Shown here piece after piece: positions 33,183-41,624 of a stretch of 64,000 nt of DNA. Under the pieces are notes generated by a model, which was not told the DNA's origin, searched no databases, and saw only the letters and a program-made list of their open reading frames with translations. This DNA is from Candidatus Thorarchaeota archaeon (GTDB lineage Archaea > Asgardarchaeota > Thorarchaeia > Thorarchaeales > Thorarchaeaceae), in assembly GCA_020348985.1 (NCBI GenBank), contig CP070761.1, positions 2,499,445 to 2,563,444 of the forward strand, written 5' to 3'. Numbering within the stretch: position 1 is the stretch's first letter; each line of letters opens with the position of its first letter. A program made the position numbers and the translations under genes.

Positions 33183-35099
33183 ATGAAGAAATCAGGATTC
33201 ATTTTGACAATTCTGCTTGTATCAGTTATCCCAGCTGGGATTCTGTTGCCCATGGCAACTCCGGCAAGTGCATGGGGATTGACCACTCACATGTTCATTG
33301 TTGGCGAAACTGCAGATTATATCAGCAATCTAAGTTGGGCGGATGCCTATGACTTCTACATACCTGAGGTCCTATCAGGCTCAACAGCACCTGATTCGGC
33401 TTGGCAAGACTGGTCCAATCATCTCTACTACCCCATCGATGGGACCCATACCGCCCCAAGTGCTGCAAAGACCTGGTTTGACTACGCTAGGGACAATTTC
33501 ACATCAGCAAATTGGGAAGATGGTTTCTTCGCTTTCGGTGTGTTGAGTCACTACGTTACAGATACTTGTAACCCGATACATACTTACCTGAATTGGACTG
33601 GACATCCAGCCTACGAAGGAGACGTCAATGCCAATCTAGCCACGCTTGCTTTGTCAACTCCTTCAGAGGTCATCGTTACCAATGCGAGTCAGTTAGTTGT
33701 CGACAATGCCGTGTTCGTCAATCAATACTATAACATAATCGTTGACGCTTACCCATACTCTGAATCAACCGCTATCCAAACAAATGCAACGATTAGGTCG
33801 ATAACCGAGACTTGCATATCACGCGCTCTAAACTCGACTCTTTCGCTGTTCTTCACCCTGACTCAAGGTTTAGACGCGCCCGATGTGACCGTTGCGCTAG
33901 AATATGTTGCATTGTTCGATTTCGCGCACACAAATGACTATATTGACTACGCTGGAGAAGTGAAACTGGTCTCAGTGAATCAAACGCTTGCCCGTAGGGG
34001 CTTCGAGATGAAAAGACAGGAGTCTGCCTTCACTGCGTCCGCGCTCGCGGATGTTGACCTGTTAGTGGTCACATGTGGCCTCGACGAGTACACAACAGAT
34101 GAGATTACAGCTATCTCAAATTGGGCAGCTACGGGAAACAAGTCAATAATCGTTACGGGAAGAGGGGATTATTCTGAATATGTAGACACTGCGAGGGCAA
34201 ACGATATACTTGAAGCCGTAGGTTCCAACATTCGTGTAAACGATGACAATGTGAACATGGAAGGAACGTACCAACCGTACTACATCGACTTGACAGAAAT
34301 TCCTGACGAAGCCGAGACGGTGGGACTTACGGTTGGTGTGGCATCTATCACGTTCTACTCACCGTCGTCGCTATACTTCCTAGACGATGGACCTGTCTTA
34401 CCAATCATCTATGCGGATGCAACAGGGTACCAAGTCAACGAGCGTCCACCGGCAATCATTGTCGTTTGGGATGCACTCCAAGATGGCGTCAACGGCGAGC
34501 AGATTCCGTTGGCGGCCGTTGAAGAGGTTGGTAGTCTGAGAGTCTTGGTCACTGGAACCACATTCTTTTCAGATTTCGACTATGGCAAGACAGCAATCTT
34601 TGACAATATCGTGTTTCTGGAGAACTTTCTGGATTGGGCCATAGATAGAGACATAGGTGACATTCCAGACGAAGATGAGATTGGTCCCAGAATGGACATA
34701 GAATGGACTCCAACGAGTCCCGATGAAGGCCAGAATGTGGCATTCACTGCAACTGTCACTGACCCATCTAATGTTGATCATGTCACATTCGAAGTCTTCG
34801 ATGGCACGACAACCACAACAGCGACACCTACAATCGTTGGAGATGAGTACACCATCCAGTTGTCGGATGAATATGACGGATCAGTCCAAGTCAGAGTAAG
34901 AGCCAACGACACGGCAGGAAATGAGGCTGTTCGAGGTTACTTCACTGTAGCTTGGGGTGACGAAGTCCCAACTACGACTGGAACCACAACTCCAACTGGG
35001 CCCCCGCTAGATGATACCACTCTATACCTTATGATTGCTGCCGCAGGAGGCGCAATGATTGTACTTGCTCTCGTATTCGTTGTTATGAGGAGAAGATAG
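33183..35099 (+). CDS. Surface protein: zinc phospholipase C-like plus DUF4350-like domains
   Basis: 638 residues. A signal peptide ends in ASA, so the mature protein would begin with Trp31 (WGLTTHMFI). In bacterial zinc phospholipase C and S1/P1 nucleases this N-terminal Trp and a nearby His (H36 here) bind zinc. The second zinc signature, SHYVTDTCNPIH (122-133), follows. Residues about 265-480 repeat the GATase-like domain of the preceding gene (ADVDLLVVTCG, WAATGNKSIIVTG, ILEAVGSNI). An Ig-like domain (about 525-600), a Thr-rich stalk and a C-terminal helix ending MRRR complete it. It is probably an anchored extracellular phosphodiesterase or lipase; the substrate is unknown. Confidence 0.8.
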   Translation: MKKSGFILTILLVSVIPAGILLPMATPASAWGLTTHMFIVGETADYISNLSWADAYDFYIPEVLSGSTAPDSAWQDWSNHLYYPIDGTHTAPSAAKTWFDYARDNFTSANWEDGFFAFGVLSHYVTDTCNPIHTYLNWTGHPAYEGDVNANLATLALSTPSEVIVTNASQLVVDNAVFVNQYYNIIVDAYPYSESTAIQTNATIRSITETCISRALNSTLSLFFTLTQGLDAPDVTVALEYVALFDFAHTNDYIDYAGEVKLVSVNQTLARRGFEMKRQESAFTASALADVDLLVVTCGLDEYTTDEITAISNWAATGNKSIIVTGRGDYSEYVDTARANDILEAVGSNIRVNDDNVNMEGTYQPYYIDLTEIPDEAETVGLTVGVASITFYSPSSLYFLDDGPVLPIIYADATGYQVNERPPAIIVVWDALQDGVNGEQIPLAAVEEVGSLRVLVTGTTFFSDFDYGKTAIFDNIVFLENFLDWAIDRDIGDIPDEDEIGPRMDIEWTPTSPDEGQNVAFTATVTDPSNVDHVTFEVFDGTTTTTATPTIVGDEYTIQLSDEYDGSVQVRVRANDTAGNEAVRGYFTVAWGDEVPTTTGTTTPTGPPLDDTTLYLMIAAAGGAMIVLALVFVVMRRR

Positions 35100-35295
35100 A
35101 TTCACTTCGATGGGCAGAGATGAACTCTGCCCAACTCTTTCATTTCGCCGCTTGATGAGAGCTTCTGATGCAGTGGCTGTGACACCAGAGATTATTCGTC
35201 CTCATTGTAGATTTTTCGAATACCAAGCGATGCTCTATACATTCATATTAGGAAAAACCCAGACTGCAGTGAATTCGAAGCGCTGGGGTGTAGTG

Positions 35296-35931
35296 GTGTC
35301 TGAGACTGGAGTGCAGGATGGACACCCGAGTCCGATTGAGCTAGATATCATTCGGTCATTTGGGTGGTCGGTGATCGAGTTTGAAGCTACTCTCTATCAC
35401 AAATTCCTGCATCTGTCTGCAGGACGCTCTCTCATAGCTGAAGAAGACTTCAGAAGAATCCTCCGTGAAATGGAAGCCAAGGGATTCGTTGCGTCTACCG
35501 AACTGCATGGAAAACGGGCCCTCAGGAGGCTACTCATCGAAGAGGAGCTGGAGGAATCCTTGAAACCTCAAGTGCCGCTAGATGAAATTCGTCTTGCACT
35601 CGGACAGCTCGAGGCGAAGAAGAAAGAAGCGAGTGACGGTCCGCCTAGAGTCAGCGGCAATCTGGTAACAGGGGCACGAGTAATCGGGAAAGATCTATTG
35701 GAGTCTCTCGAAGAATCGTTGCTTCAAGGAAAACCAGCCGATGATTCTGATAGAGTCACTGTGCAATCCCATATTGGAAATATGCGTCGCGCTCTGTGTG
35801 ATTCTGAAGAAGCTTTGCTCGAATATGTGGAGATTCATGTTCCCGGACTTCTTCACCACGTCAAACAGCTTCTCAAAGCTAGAGGATCTGAGTTTATTCT
35901 ACTCAGTCTGCGTCTTGTGGAAGCAAATTGA
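35296..35931 (+). CDS. Uncharacterised protein, tandem paralogue A
   Basis: About 211 residues from GTG 35296. This start is chosen by alignment with the next gene: both begin [M/V]SxxQ, have a G-rich ribosome-binding stretch just upstream, and enter the shared core IIRSFGWSVIEFEATLYHKFLH. The open frame runs up to 35110 but the extra part has no counterpart in the paralogue and contains a TATA-like CTCTATACATT near 35233. The core looks like a winged-helix unit (FRRILREMEAKGFVAS), followed by a linker and two helices (RRALCDSEEALLEYVEIHVPG). I do not recognise the family. Confidence 0.65.
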   Translation: MSETGVQDGHPSPIELDIIRSFGWSVIEFEATLYHKFLHLSAGRSLIAEEDFRRILREMEAKGFVASTELHGKRALRRLLIEEELEESLKPQVPLDEIRLALGQLEAKKKEASDGPPRVSGNLVTGARVIGKDLLESLEESLLQGKPADDSDRVTVQSHIGNMRRALCDSEEALLEYVEIHVPGLLHHVKQLLKARGSEFILLSLRLVEAN

Positions 35932-36012
35932 AAGCACTACTGCGTATTCCCCGAAAGCTTCTTACCAGAAGACGTCAATTAGTAGATAGCACGCGCAAAT
36001 ATGGTGGGGGCT

Positions 36013-36654
36013 ATGTCTGACATTCAACTCCCCGAATCAATGGAGAAGGAGCTCGAGATTGCTATCATTCGCGCATTTGGCTCAGCTATAATCGAATTCG
36101 AAGCAGTCTTGTTCCAGAAAGTGCTCCTCCATTCAGCTCAGATGCTCATTACTGAAGATATCTTCAAAGCAAAGATCAATGAAATGGCAGACCGCGGATT
36201 TGTTGCACCATTGGAGTTTCATGGACGTCCTTGTTGGAGGAAATTGGCAACAGAGGAGGACTTAGAAGTAGAGGAGCCGTTGACCCCTGAGGAGATTCGA
36301 TCGATTCTTGAACAGGGACAGAAAGACATTCCTGTTGTTGAGAGAACTCCGAGAAGTCCGAGTGATAGGCTCGTGACCGAAGCTAGGAACATTGCCCAGG
36401 ATGTTCTGCATTTGGTCAGGGCACGAATGCTTGACGATGAGGAAAACAAGGATAGAGCAAGAAGAGAGATCATTCAGCACTTGCAGGAAATGCGAAAGAC
36501 GCTCACTGATTCAGAACAGGAGTTCGTGGAATACGTGAGAGAGAACCTTCCAGAGATCTCTGGAAGGTTGGAATTAATCCTGAAAGCCAAAGGAGAGGAC
36601 TTGATGCTTCCAGCTCTGAGGATGATTGAAGCTGGACTCAGGGACGAGTTCTAG
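36013..36654 (+). CDS. Uncharacterised protein, tandem paralogue B
   Basis: 213 residues from ATG 36013 (a GGTGGGGG ribosome-binding match lies directly before it; ATG 36001 is the alternative). It is homologous to the previous gene along its whole length: IIRAFGSAIIEFEAVLFQKVLLHSA, FKAKINEMADRGFVAPLEFHGRPCWRKL, then a variable acidic linker, then TLTDSEQEFVEYVRENLPEI. It is soluble with no Cys cluster. The likely fold is a winged helix plus a helical tail, so DNA binding or protein interaction is possible but unproven. Its end overlaps the convergent prenyl synthase by 4 bases. Confidence 0.7.
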   Translation: MSDIQLPESMEKELEIAIIRAFGSAIIEFEAVLFQKVLLHSAQMLITEDIFKAKINEMADRGFVAPLEFHGRPCWRKLATEEDLEVEEPLTPEEIRSILEQGQKDIPVVERTPRSPSDRLVTEARNIAQDVLHLVRARMLDDEENKDRARREIIQHLQEMRKTLTDSEQEFVEYVRENLPEISGRLELILKAKGEDLMLPALRMIEAGLRDEF

Positions 36655-37724
36655 TAGCTACGCTTCGCGAGGAAGTTTGACAATTCAACTAGGAATTCCT
36701 TGTATTTGGAACTAAGTGGAGGCTTAGCTGTCTCAAGTGAGGAGTGTGCGCCAGCAAGCAGCTCGTCCATTATGTTCTTTGATACCTGCAGGGCTCCAGA
36801 TTCCTTGAATATGGTTCTAACCTGTTCAACTTCTGCCACTGACATTCCGTCTTTTCCAAGTAGTTCCTTGAGCTGCCTCTTTTGATCATCAGTCCCCAAT
36901 TCAAACGCCTGGACGACAAGCATGGTCTTCTTTCCTTCTCTGATATCTCCATCTGTCGGCTTGCCAGTCTCTGCCTCTTCTCCGAAGCTGCCGAGAATGT
37001 CATCCTGGACCTGAAATGCTTGACCTGCCTTGCGACCAAACTCACCTAGAGCTTCCAGTTGTGACTCTGTTGCATTGGCCATTACAGCCCCCATCATGAG
37101 CGCACGCTCAAAGAGTACAGCAGTCTTCATGTACACCATGTTGAGATACATATCTGGAGTTGTATCAGGATCTCTAACCATTGCAAATTCCAAAAGGACT
37201 CCGTCCACGAGATTCTGGAAGCCATATTGATAGTATTCTAGAACCTTCATCCCGATTTTAGGAGGAAGTTCCGATGAAGTAAGCATCTGAGCTCCGGTAT
37301 TGATGAGGGCATCACCACCGAGGATTGCCATAGTCATCCCAAAGTCGTCAGCCTTTGATTGATCGGTGTCGAAATTTGCTTTGAGCCAATCTCTGTATAT
37401 TACATGGAAAGTTGGGCCGCCTCTGCGTGTTTCATCGTGATCGATCAAATCATCGTGTAACAAGGACCCGTTGTGAAGTATCTCAAGAGAAAGTGCTGCT
37501 CGATATAGACGTTCAAGCTCTACTACTTCCTTTACAGCTTTGTAGCCAACCGTAATCAAGGCAGGACGAAGTCGTTTTCCGCCTCTGGTCATGTACTCTC
37601 TGATGTTATTGTAGAAAGCCGCATGAGTCTGCCCGTACCTTTCAACTTCCTTTATTCTTGAATCGAAGTATTCGTTGAGAGCTTTCTCGACTGCTTCAAC
37701 TTCCTCTATGAGTATTCTCTTCAT
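36651..37724 (-). CDS. Geranylgeranyl-type polyprenyl diphosphate synthase
   Basis: 357 residues of the trans-isoprenyl diphosphate synthase family. The first Asp-rich motif is DDLIDHDETRRGG (D91, D92, D95) and the second is QVQDDILGSFGEE. GGKRLRPAL near 48-56 and GKPTDGDIREGKKT are also typical. It condenses isopentenyl diphosphate with allylic diphosphates to give the C20 (or longer) chain for archaeal ether lipids. Chain length cannot be fixed from sequence alone. It stands alone on the minus strand. Its product is upstream of the tetraether synthase-like enzyme encoded at 43.5 kb. Confidence 0.9.
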   Translation of the reverse strand: MKRILIEEVEAVEKALNEYFDSRIKEVERYGQTHAAFYNNIREYMTRGGKRLRPALITVGYKAVKEVVELERLYRAALSLEILHNGSLLHDDLIDHDETRRGGPTFHVIYRDWLKANFDTDQSKADDFGMTMAILGGDALINTGAQMLTSSELPPKIGMKVLEYYQYGFQNLVDGVLLEFAMVRDPDTTPDMYLNMVYMKTAVLFERALMMGAVMANATESQLEALGEFGRKAGQAFQVQDDILGSFGEEAETGKPTDGDIREGKKTMLVVQAFELGTDDQKRQLKELLGKDGMSVAEVEQVRTIFKESGALQVSKNIMDELLAGAHSSLETAKPPLSSKYKEFLVELSNFLAKRSY

Positions 37725-37850
37725 CTCGACTCCTCACCGTGGGCTGCCTGCCGTGATGGGTTTCGTTCCTTTTTTAGAGTTTCTCAATTTGAGGAACAAT
37801 GCTACATCAAAAGCAGAGCTCATCAAGTCTGGATAGAATCATGCAGCTGC

Positions 37851-38765
37851 CTAAATGTATAGAGTTCCTCGTAACGTCCGAACAGCGGTTCCGCTGACTT
37901 TCACTTGCTGAATCTCATCTTGGTCTCCAATAACCTCGACGAAGACTTTCCCAGGCCTGCCCACAAACTGGCCTTGTTCAATCACAATGCTGGTGACTCG
38001 GTTCGTAGAGTCCATTATTCCCTGCTTCACCATATAGCTGCCCATGGCACCGGCCCCGGAGCCGGAGACTGGGTCTTCATAAATGCCAAGCGCAGGTGCG
38101 AAGTGACGCGCGTGAGCATCTGATGTGACTTCAAGTGTTTCTCTTGAGAAAACCTGAATTGATACATAGTCAGCGTCTTCCCGAAGTTCTTTCAGTCGAT
38201 TCCAATCCGGCTCGATTCGCTCCATTGCCCGCATGGTAGTTATTGGCACCATTAGATGTGGCGTACCAGTGCTGACGGTCTGAATGGGGTTTGGTGAAAG
38301 GACATCTGCCAATGTTAGGCCAAGAGCTTCTGCGTAGACTCTTGGATCGTAAGTCCTCATGAATTGGGGACGCTGATGAAAGATCTGAACTTCGTTGCGA
38401 CCTGTGGTCTCGTTCTTCACAATCTCTACTTCGAGGACACCTGCTTTTGTTTCGAGGCTGAACATCGCGACATCATCAACAACTTCAACATGACCTTCTC
38501 TCGTCAATGCGTGAAACGCGGCTACAGTTGGATGTCCCGAGAATGCGAGCTCAGTCTTAGGTGTCATGAAGCGGAACTTGAAATCTGCCACTTTCGACGA
38601 CGAGACAAAGACGGTCTCTCTGACATTCATTTCGCGAGCTATCTTCAGCATCGTCTCCTCATTGACACGGTCGGCACCAAGAATCACAGCGGCCGGATTC
38701 CCTCCAAAGGGAACATCCGTAAAGGCATCAACCTGAACAACCGTCAGCTCGCGTCTATGCTTCAT
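37851..38765 (-). CDS. PhzF-family isomerase/epimerase-like protein
   Basis: 304 residues from ATG 38765 (a TTG four codons earlier is possible). The family pattern VDAFTDVPFGGNPAAV, MNVRETVFV with the catalytic Glu, AFSGHPTVAAFHAL and YEDPVSGSGAGAMGSYM is complete, so the duplicated diaminopimelate-epimerase-like fold and active Glu are kept. PhzF relatives isomerise small acids; most have unknown substrates, and no phenazine genes are present here. A 565-base gene-free region lies upstream. Confidence 0.88.
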   Translation of the reverse strand: MKHRRELTVVQVDAFTDVPFGGNPAAVILGADRVNEETMLKIAREMNVRETVFVSSSKVADFKFRFMTPKTELAFSGHPTVAAFHALTREGHVEVVDDVAMFSLETKAGVLEVEIVKNETTGRNEVQIFHQRPQFMRTYDPRVYAEALGLTLADVLSPNPIQTVSTGTPHLMVPITTMRAMERIEPDWNRLKELREDADYVSIQVFSRETLEVTSDAHARHFAPALGIYEDPVSGSGAGAMGSYMVKQGIMDSTNRVTSIVIEQGQFVGRPGKVFVEVIGDQDEIQQVKVSGTAVRTLRGTLYI

Positions 38766-38777
38766 GATTTCCCACAA

Positions 38778-39342
38778 GTGCGACTTCGTCCATCACCCTA
38801 ATTAAGAATCGCATGCGGTAATTGACTACAAAGTCATCGGTTGTGTTCAGTATGAGAGTCACCTGTGAGTGTCCTATGGGAGATCATGACTATGCATCTG
38901 TCCGATAGTGAATCCCTCGGCGGGTTTCTTTTTCTCTGGTTCCTAGAATAGCAATTCAGGTTAAACACTACTACTTCATTGTATTAAAGGACGATTAGAA
39001 GGTGGCGGACCCATGGGAATCGTGGTAGGAGGGGGGAGTTTCGTAATTGAGGGCATGTAACGAAAAACTAGCCCACGTGTCCGCCTTTGCAGCGTTTGGC
39101 ATGTCCGAGTCATGTTCCCACTCAAACTACCAGCTGTGTAGTCCCACGATTGGCCCGGTCTTATATACATTTCTGCTTTCGTAAGGAAATACCCAGCGAG
39201 ATTTGCTCAACAAATCATAATCTTCTGACACATCTGAGCGTGTTTCGGTTTGGAGCCGTAACCATAACTCTGCTCAATAGTTACCGAGTGAAAAGGCGTC
39301 CATGCGTTCGACTTATGAGTCTCCTAGCCGCTGTTCAGAAAT
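38778..39342. other. Gene-free region with a folded element and a TATA box
   Basis: No convincing protein gene is seen. It holds an inverted-repeat element at 39004-39085 (separate entry) and a good plus-strand TATA box, CTTATATAC at 39160-39168, predicting a start near 39190 and a long leader for the QueG-like gene. A second AT-rich box (TATTAAA, 38982-38988) lies 28 bases before a 15-codon leaderless frame at 39013-39060. Confidence 0.45.
39004..39085. ncRNA. Possible structured RNA (82 nt), strand uncertain
   Basis: Outer arms GGCGGAC (39004-39010) and GTCCGCC (39079-39085) pair perfectly. Inside, TGGG (39014-39017) can pair with CCCA (39072-39075), and AGTTTCGT (39037-39044) pairs with ACG..AAACT (39060-39069) with a two-base bulge. 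The 7-base acceptor-like stem recalls a tRNA, but there is no T-loop or anticodon arm on either strand. Chance pairing is not excluded. Confidence 0.25.
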
Positions 39343-40131
39343 ATGGGAGAAGAACCTAGAGAGCAGAATATGCATACCGTCATGGATGCTCTGGCAGAAC
39401 TCATGAAAGAGCAATCCTATGACTACATAATTGGAATCACTGGTTTCGAAACTGTGTTTTGCGCGTTGATGCCAGTCCAGCAGAAATGGCTTAGAAATCT
39501 GTGCAAAGAGAGATTCAATGACTTGGTTGAAATTGGTTCATTCGTGTCCTTCGGCATCTCGTACTATGATTCGATAATCGACACGATTAACGTCAAGAAG
39601 GGAGGCGAGACGGACTTGGATAGTTGGAATCTGTATGGTGATGAGTATTCAAGACTAAACGAGATGCTGGACACGATTGCGTCCAAGCTGGCCAGTCGCT
39701 TTGACGGGATATCTATTCCCGCAACCCTGCATGGATTGGCTGGTAAGATAGAGAATGTGACAGACTACTATGGAAGAACAATCTCTCATCGAGCTGTAGC
39801 TGAAAGAGCCGGACTTGGCTGGAGAGGTAAGAATGGACTTCTGATCAATCATAGGTTCGGATGTGCGGTACGTTTTGCATCAGTAGCGGTGACACTTCCT
39901 CTTGATGCTTCTGAGGAGGTTGAATATGCATGCGGAGATTGTACAGCTTGCGAAGATGCCTGTACTTTCATCAAGCACAGAGTCGTGCTCCCTGATTACC
40001 GCGAGAACTGTAGACGCTACATAGCCAATCTTCGTAAGAAAGGTCTGAAGAAAGATGTCTGCGGGAAATGCATTCAGGCATGTATCCGAAACGGCATTCA
40101 TGCGACCAGTTTCGAATTGAGAGCCGAGTAG
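39343..40131 (+). CDS. QueG-like iron-sulfur protein
   Basis: 262 residues. The middle (AGLGWRGKNGLLINHRFG, 156-173) matches epoxyqueuosine reductase QueG. The C-terminus has two 4Fe-4S sets: C197, C200, C203, C207 and C223, C240, C243, C247. QueG itself uses cobalamin and two clusters to finish queuosine, which archaea normally lack (they make archaeosine), so the substrate here is probably different. Start ATG 39343; ATG 39370 is an alternative. It leads a plus-strand set of unusual enzymes. Confidence 0.8.
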   Translation: MGEEPREQNMHTVMDALAELMKEQSYDYIIGITGFETVFCALMPVQQKWLRNLCKERFNDLVEIGSFVSFGISYYDSIIDTINVKKGGETDLDSWNLYGDEYSRLNEMLDTIASKLASRFDGISIPATLHGLAGKIENVTDYYGRTISHRAVAERAGLGWRGKNGLLINHRFGCAVRFASVAVTLPLDASEEVEYACGDCTACEDACTFIKHRVVLPDYRENCRRYIANLRKKGLKKDVCGKCIQACIRNGIHATSFELRAE

Positions 40132-40227
40132 AGCATTCATTATTAGAACACAAGCTCTCTGTTGGTTCATGCAAGGTTTGCGGGAAAGATGTCCCTCTTA
40201 TGGCAATCTCATCATTCTGTATGCATT

Positions 40228-40713
40228 ATGACTGACGCCGAAATAGAGGAGAGAAAGAAACTCGTTCAGACCTTCAAGAACAGCGAGAAACGTCATGCCC
40301 GCGACAAAGCAGCCATCTTGGGCGCACTAGAGAAGAAGTTCGGTCCGGAGGTGCGCGCAATCTTCGCGGAAGAGAGATCAAAGATTATCCGTGAAGAGTG
40401 GAGAAAGATAGCAGAAAGCTCTGAAGGTGAGACCCCAGCAGATCTGATCAGAGTAATGTGGGAGCCGGTTAAGGACATGTTCCCATACGAAATAGAAAGA
40501 GAAGAAGAGGGTGAGATTCAGCTTAGAGTTTCTGGATGCATATTCTATGATGTTGCTAAGGAGGTGGGCATCGAAGGAACTTGGGGATACGACCTCTTCT
40601 GTGGTAATGATCCCTTCATAGTGGCCGGATTCAACCCGAAAATGAAGTTTGAACGTACAAAGACCCTGATGGATGGAGACGGTTATTGCGACCACTGCTA
40701 CACTCTGAAGTAG
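40228..40713 (+). CDS. ATC-hydrolase-like protein
   Basis: 161 residues from ATG 40228 (the frame is open upstream but not protein-like). The C-terminal pattern CIFYDVAKEVG, then LFCGNDP, then NPKMKFERTKTLMDGDGYCDHCY is that of the L-2-amino-thiazoline-4-carboxylate hydrolase-like family. Members are small, Cys-dependent and mostly uncharacterised. The N-terminal half is a long charged helix (EERKKLVQTFKNSEKRHARDKAA). It follows the QueG-like gene by 96 bases in the same direction. Confidence 0.7.
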   Translation: MTDAEIEERKKLVQTFKNSEKRHARDKAAILGALEKKFGPEVRAIFAEERSKIIREEWRKIAESSEGETPADLIRVMWEPVKDMFPYEIEREEEGEIQLRVSGCIFYDVAKEVGIEGTWGYDLFCGNDPFIVAGFNPKMKFERTKTLMDGDGYCDHCYTLK

Positions 40714-40816
40714 TTTTCAGATTCATGGAAGTCATTAAGAGAATCCTAGTCAATAGTGAAACAAGATATACCCCAGAACTCTGTTGAGAGCTGGAAGTCG
40801 AAACAGGTGAATGTGA

Positions 40817-41563
40817 GTGAACGAGCTCGATTTCGGCACAAAGCGGCTTCCAGCTCTTCTTTGTGGCTCGAGCCCCTTCATGGGTGCAGGGCAGTTTGGA
40901 CCAAAAGGGTTGGAGTGGTATCAGCACTTCTTCAATCATCCCAATCGTATGAGCGAACTTTTCTCTTACTTCTGTGAATTGGGCTTTCCCGGAGCACAGG
41001 TTATTGGATACTCCACTATAGTGGAGGCGGCTAGGCAGTCGCAACAACAGCACTCCATGAAAGTGGCGGTCTCATTACTGCCGGAGGATTGGATGCAGAA
41101 CCTGCGTGACGTTCAAGTGCTAGAGCCAGAAGTGATCTTCGTCCACGGTGCGATGACTGATGAATTCTTGCTGAATCGTGGCGATGAGCTTGTGGCTTGT
41201 TGCGACGCAATCCGTGAAGTGGGAGCGTTTCCCGGGATATCAACTCACAACCCCTATGAAACACTGACTCACATTCTATCGGATTCCAGCCACTTTGGTA
41301 GCGAATCGATTGGACTTCTGCTTCCCTTGAACCCAAAAGGATGGGGACTGGGAGCAGAAATCTCTGCGATTTCCAAGTTGGTGATGCAGCTCGATCAGCG
41401 AAACCCGATCATGGCAATGAAGGTCCTTGCAGCTGGAAGGATTCAGCCTGAAGAAGCATTGTCATGGCTCTATGAGACTGTGAATCCAACGATAGCAGCG
41501 ATTGGCGTCACAAACAAGGAGGAGGCACAAGAGCTTGCCTCTACTGTAAACAACCTTCTGTAG
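40817..41563 (+). CDS. TIM-barrel-like protein of unknown function
   Basis: 248 residues beginning at GTG 40817 behind AGGTGA. Alternating strand/helix segments (ALLCGSSPFMGAG, MKVAVSLL, EVIFVHGAMTD, GAFPGISTHNP, ESIGLLLPLNPKG, MAMKVLAAGRIQPEEAL, AAIGVTNKEEA) suggest an eight-stranded barrel. The last two resemble the ends of class I aldolase-like or aldo-keto-like barrels, but no catalytic signature is clear. A strong T run follows the stop. Within the local group it might act on the same pathway as the QueG-like and radical SAM proteins. Confidence 0.65.
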   Translation: MNELDFGTKRLPALLCGSSPFMGAGQFGPKGLEWYQHFFNHPNRMSELFSYFCELGFPGAQVIGYSTIVEAARQSQQQHSMKVAVSLLPEDWMQNLRDVQVLEPEVIFVHGAMTDEFLLNRGDELVACCDAIREVGAFPGISTHNPYETLTHILSDSSHFGSESIGLLLPLNPKGWGLGAEISAISKLVMQLDQRNPIMAMKVLAAGRIQPEEALSWLYETVNPTIAAIGVTNKEEAQELASTVNNLL

Positions 41564-41608
41564 GGATTTGATCTGTCATTGCAACCGTTTATTGGTCCTT
41601 GAAGACTA

Positions 41609-41616
41609 TTTTTTTT
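41609..41616 (+). terminator. Poly-T terminator
   Basis: Eight consecutive T lie 46 bases after the TIM-barrel gene and just before the radical SAM gene, so the latter probably has separate or reduced transcription. Confidence 0.5.
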
Positions 41617-41624
41617 GACTAATC

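Noticed and set aside
35110-35295. N-terminal extension of paralogue A
   Set aside because: It has no counterpart in paralogue B, and a TATA-like box lies within it.
39004-39085. tRNA gene, because of the perfect 7-base closing stem and tRNA-like length
   Set aside because: Neither strand has a T-loop (TTCNANN between 5-base arms) or an anticodon arm at the right place.
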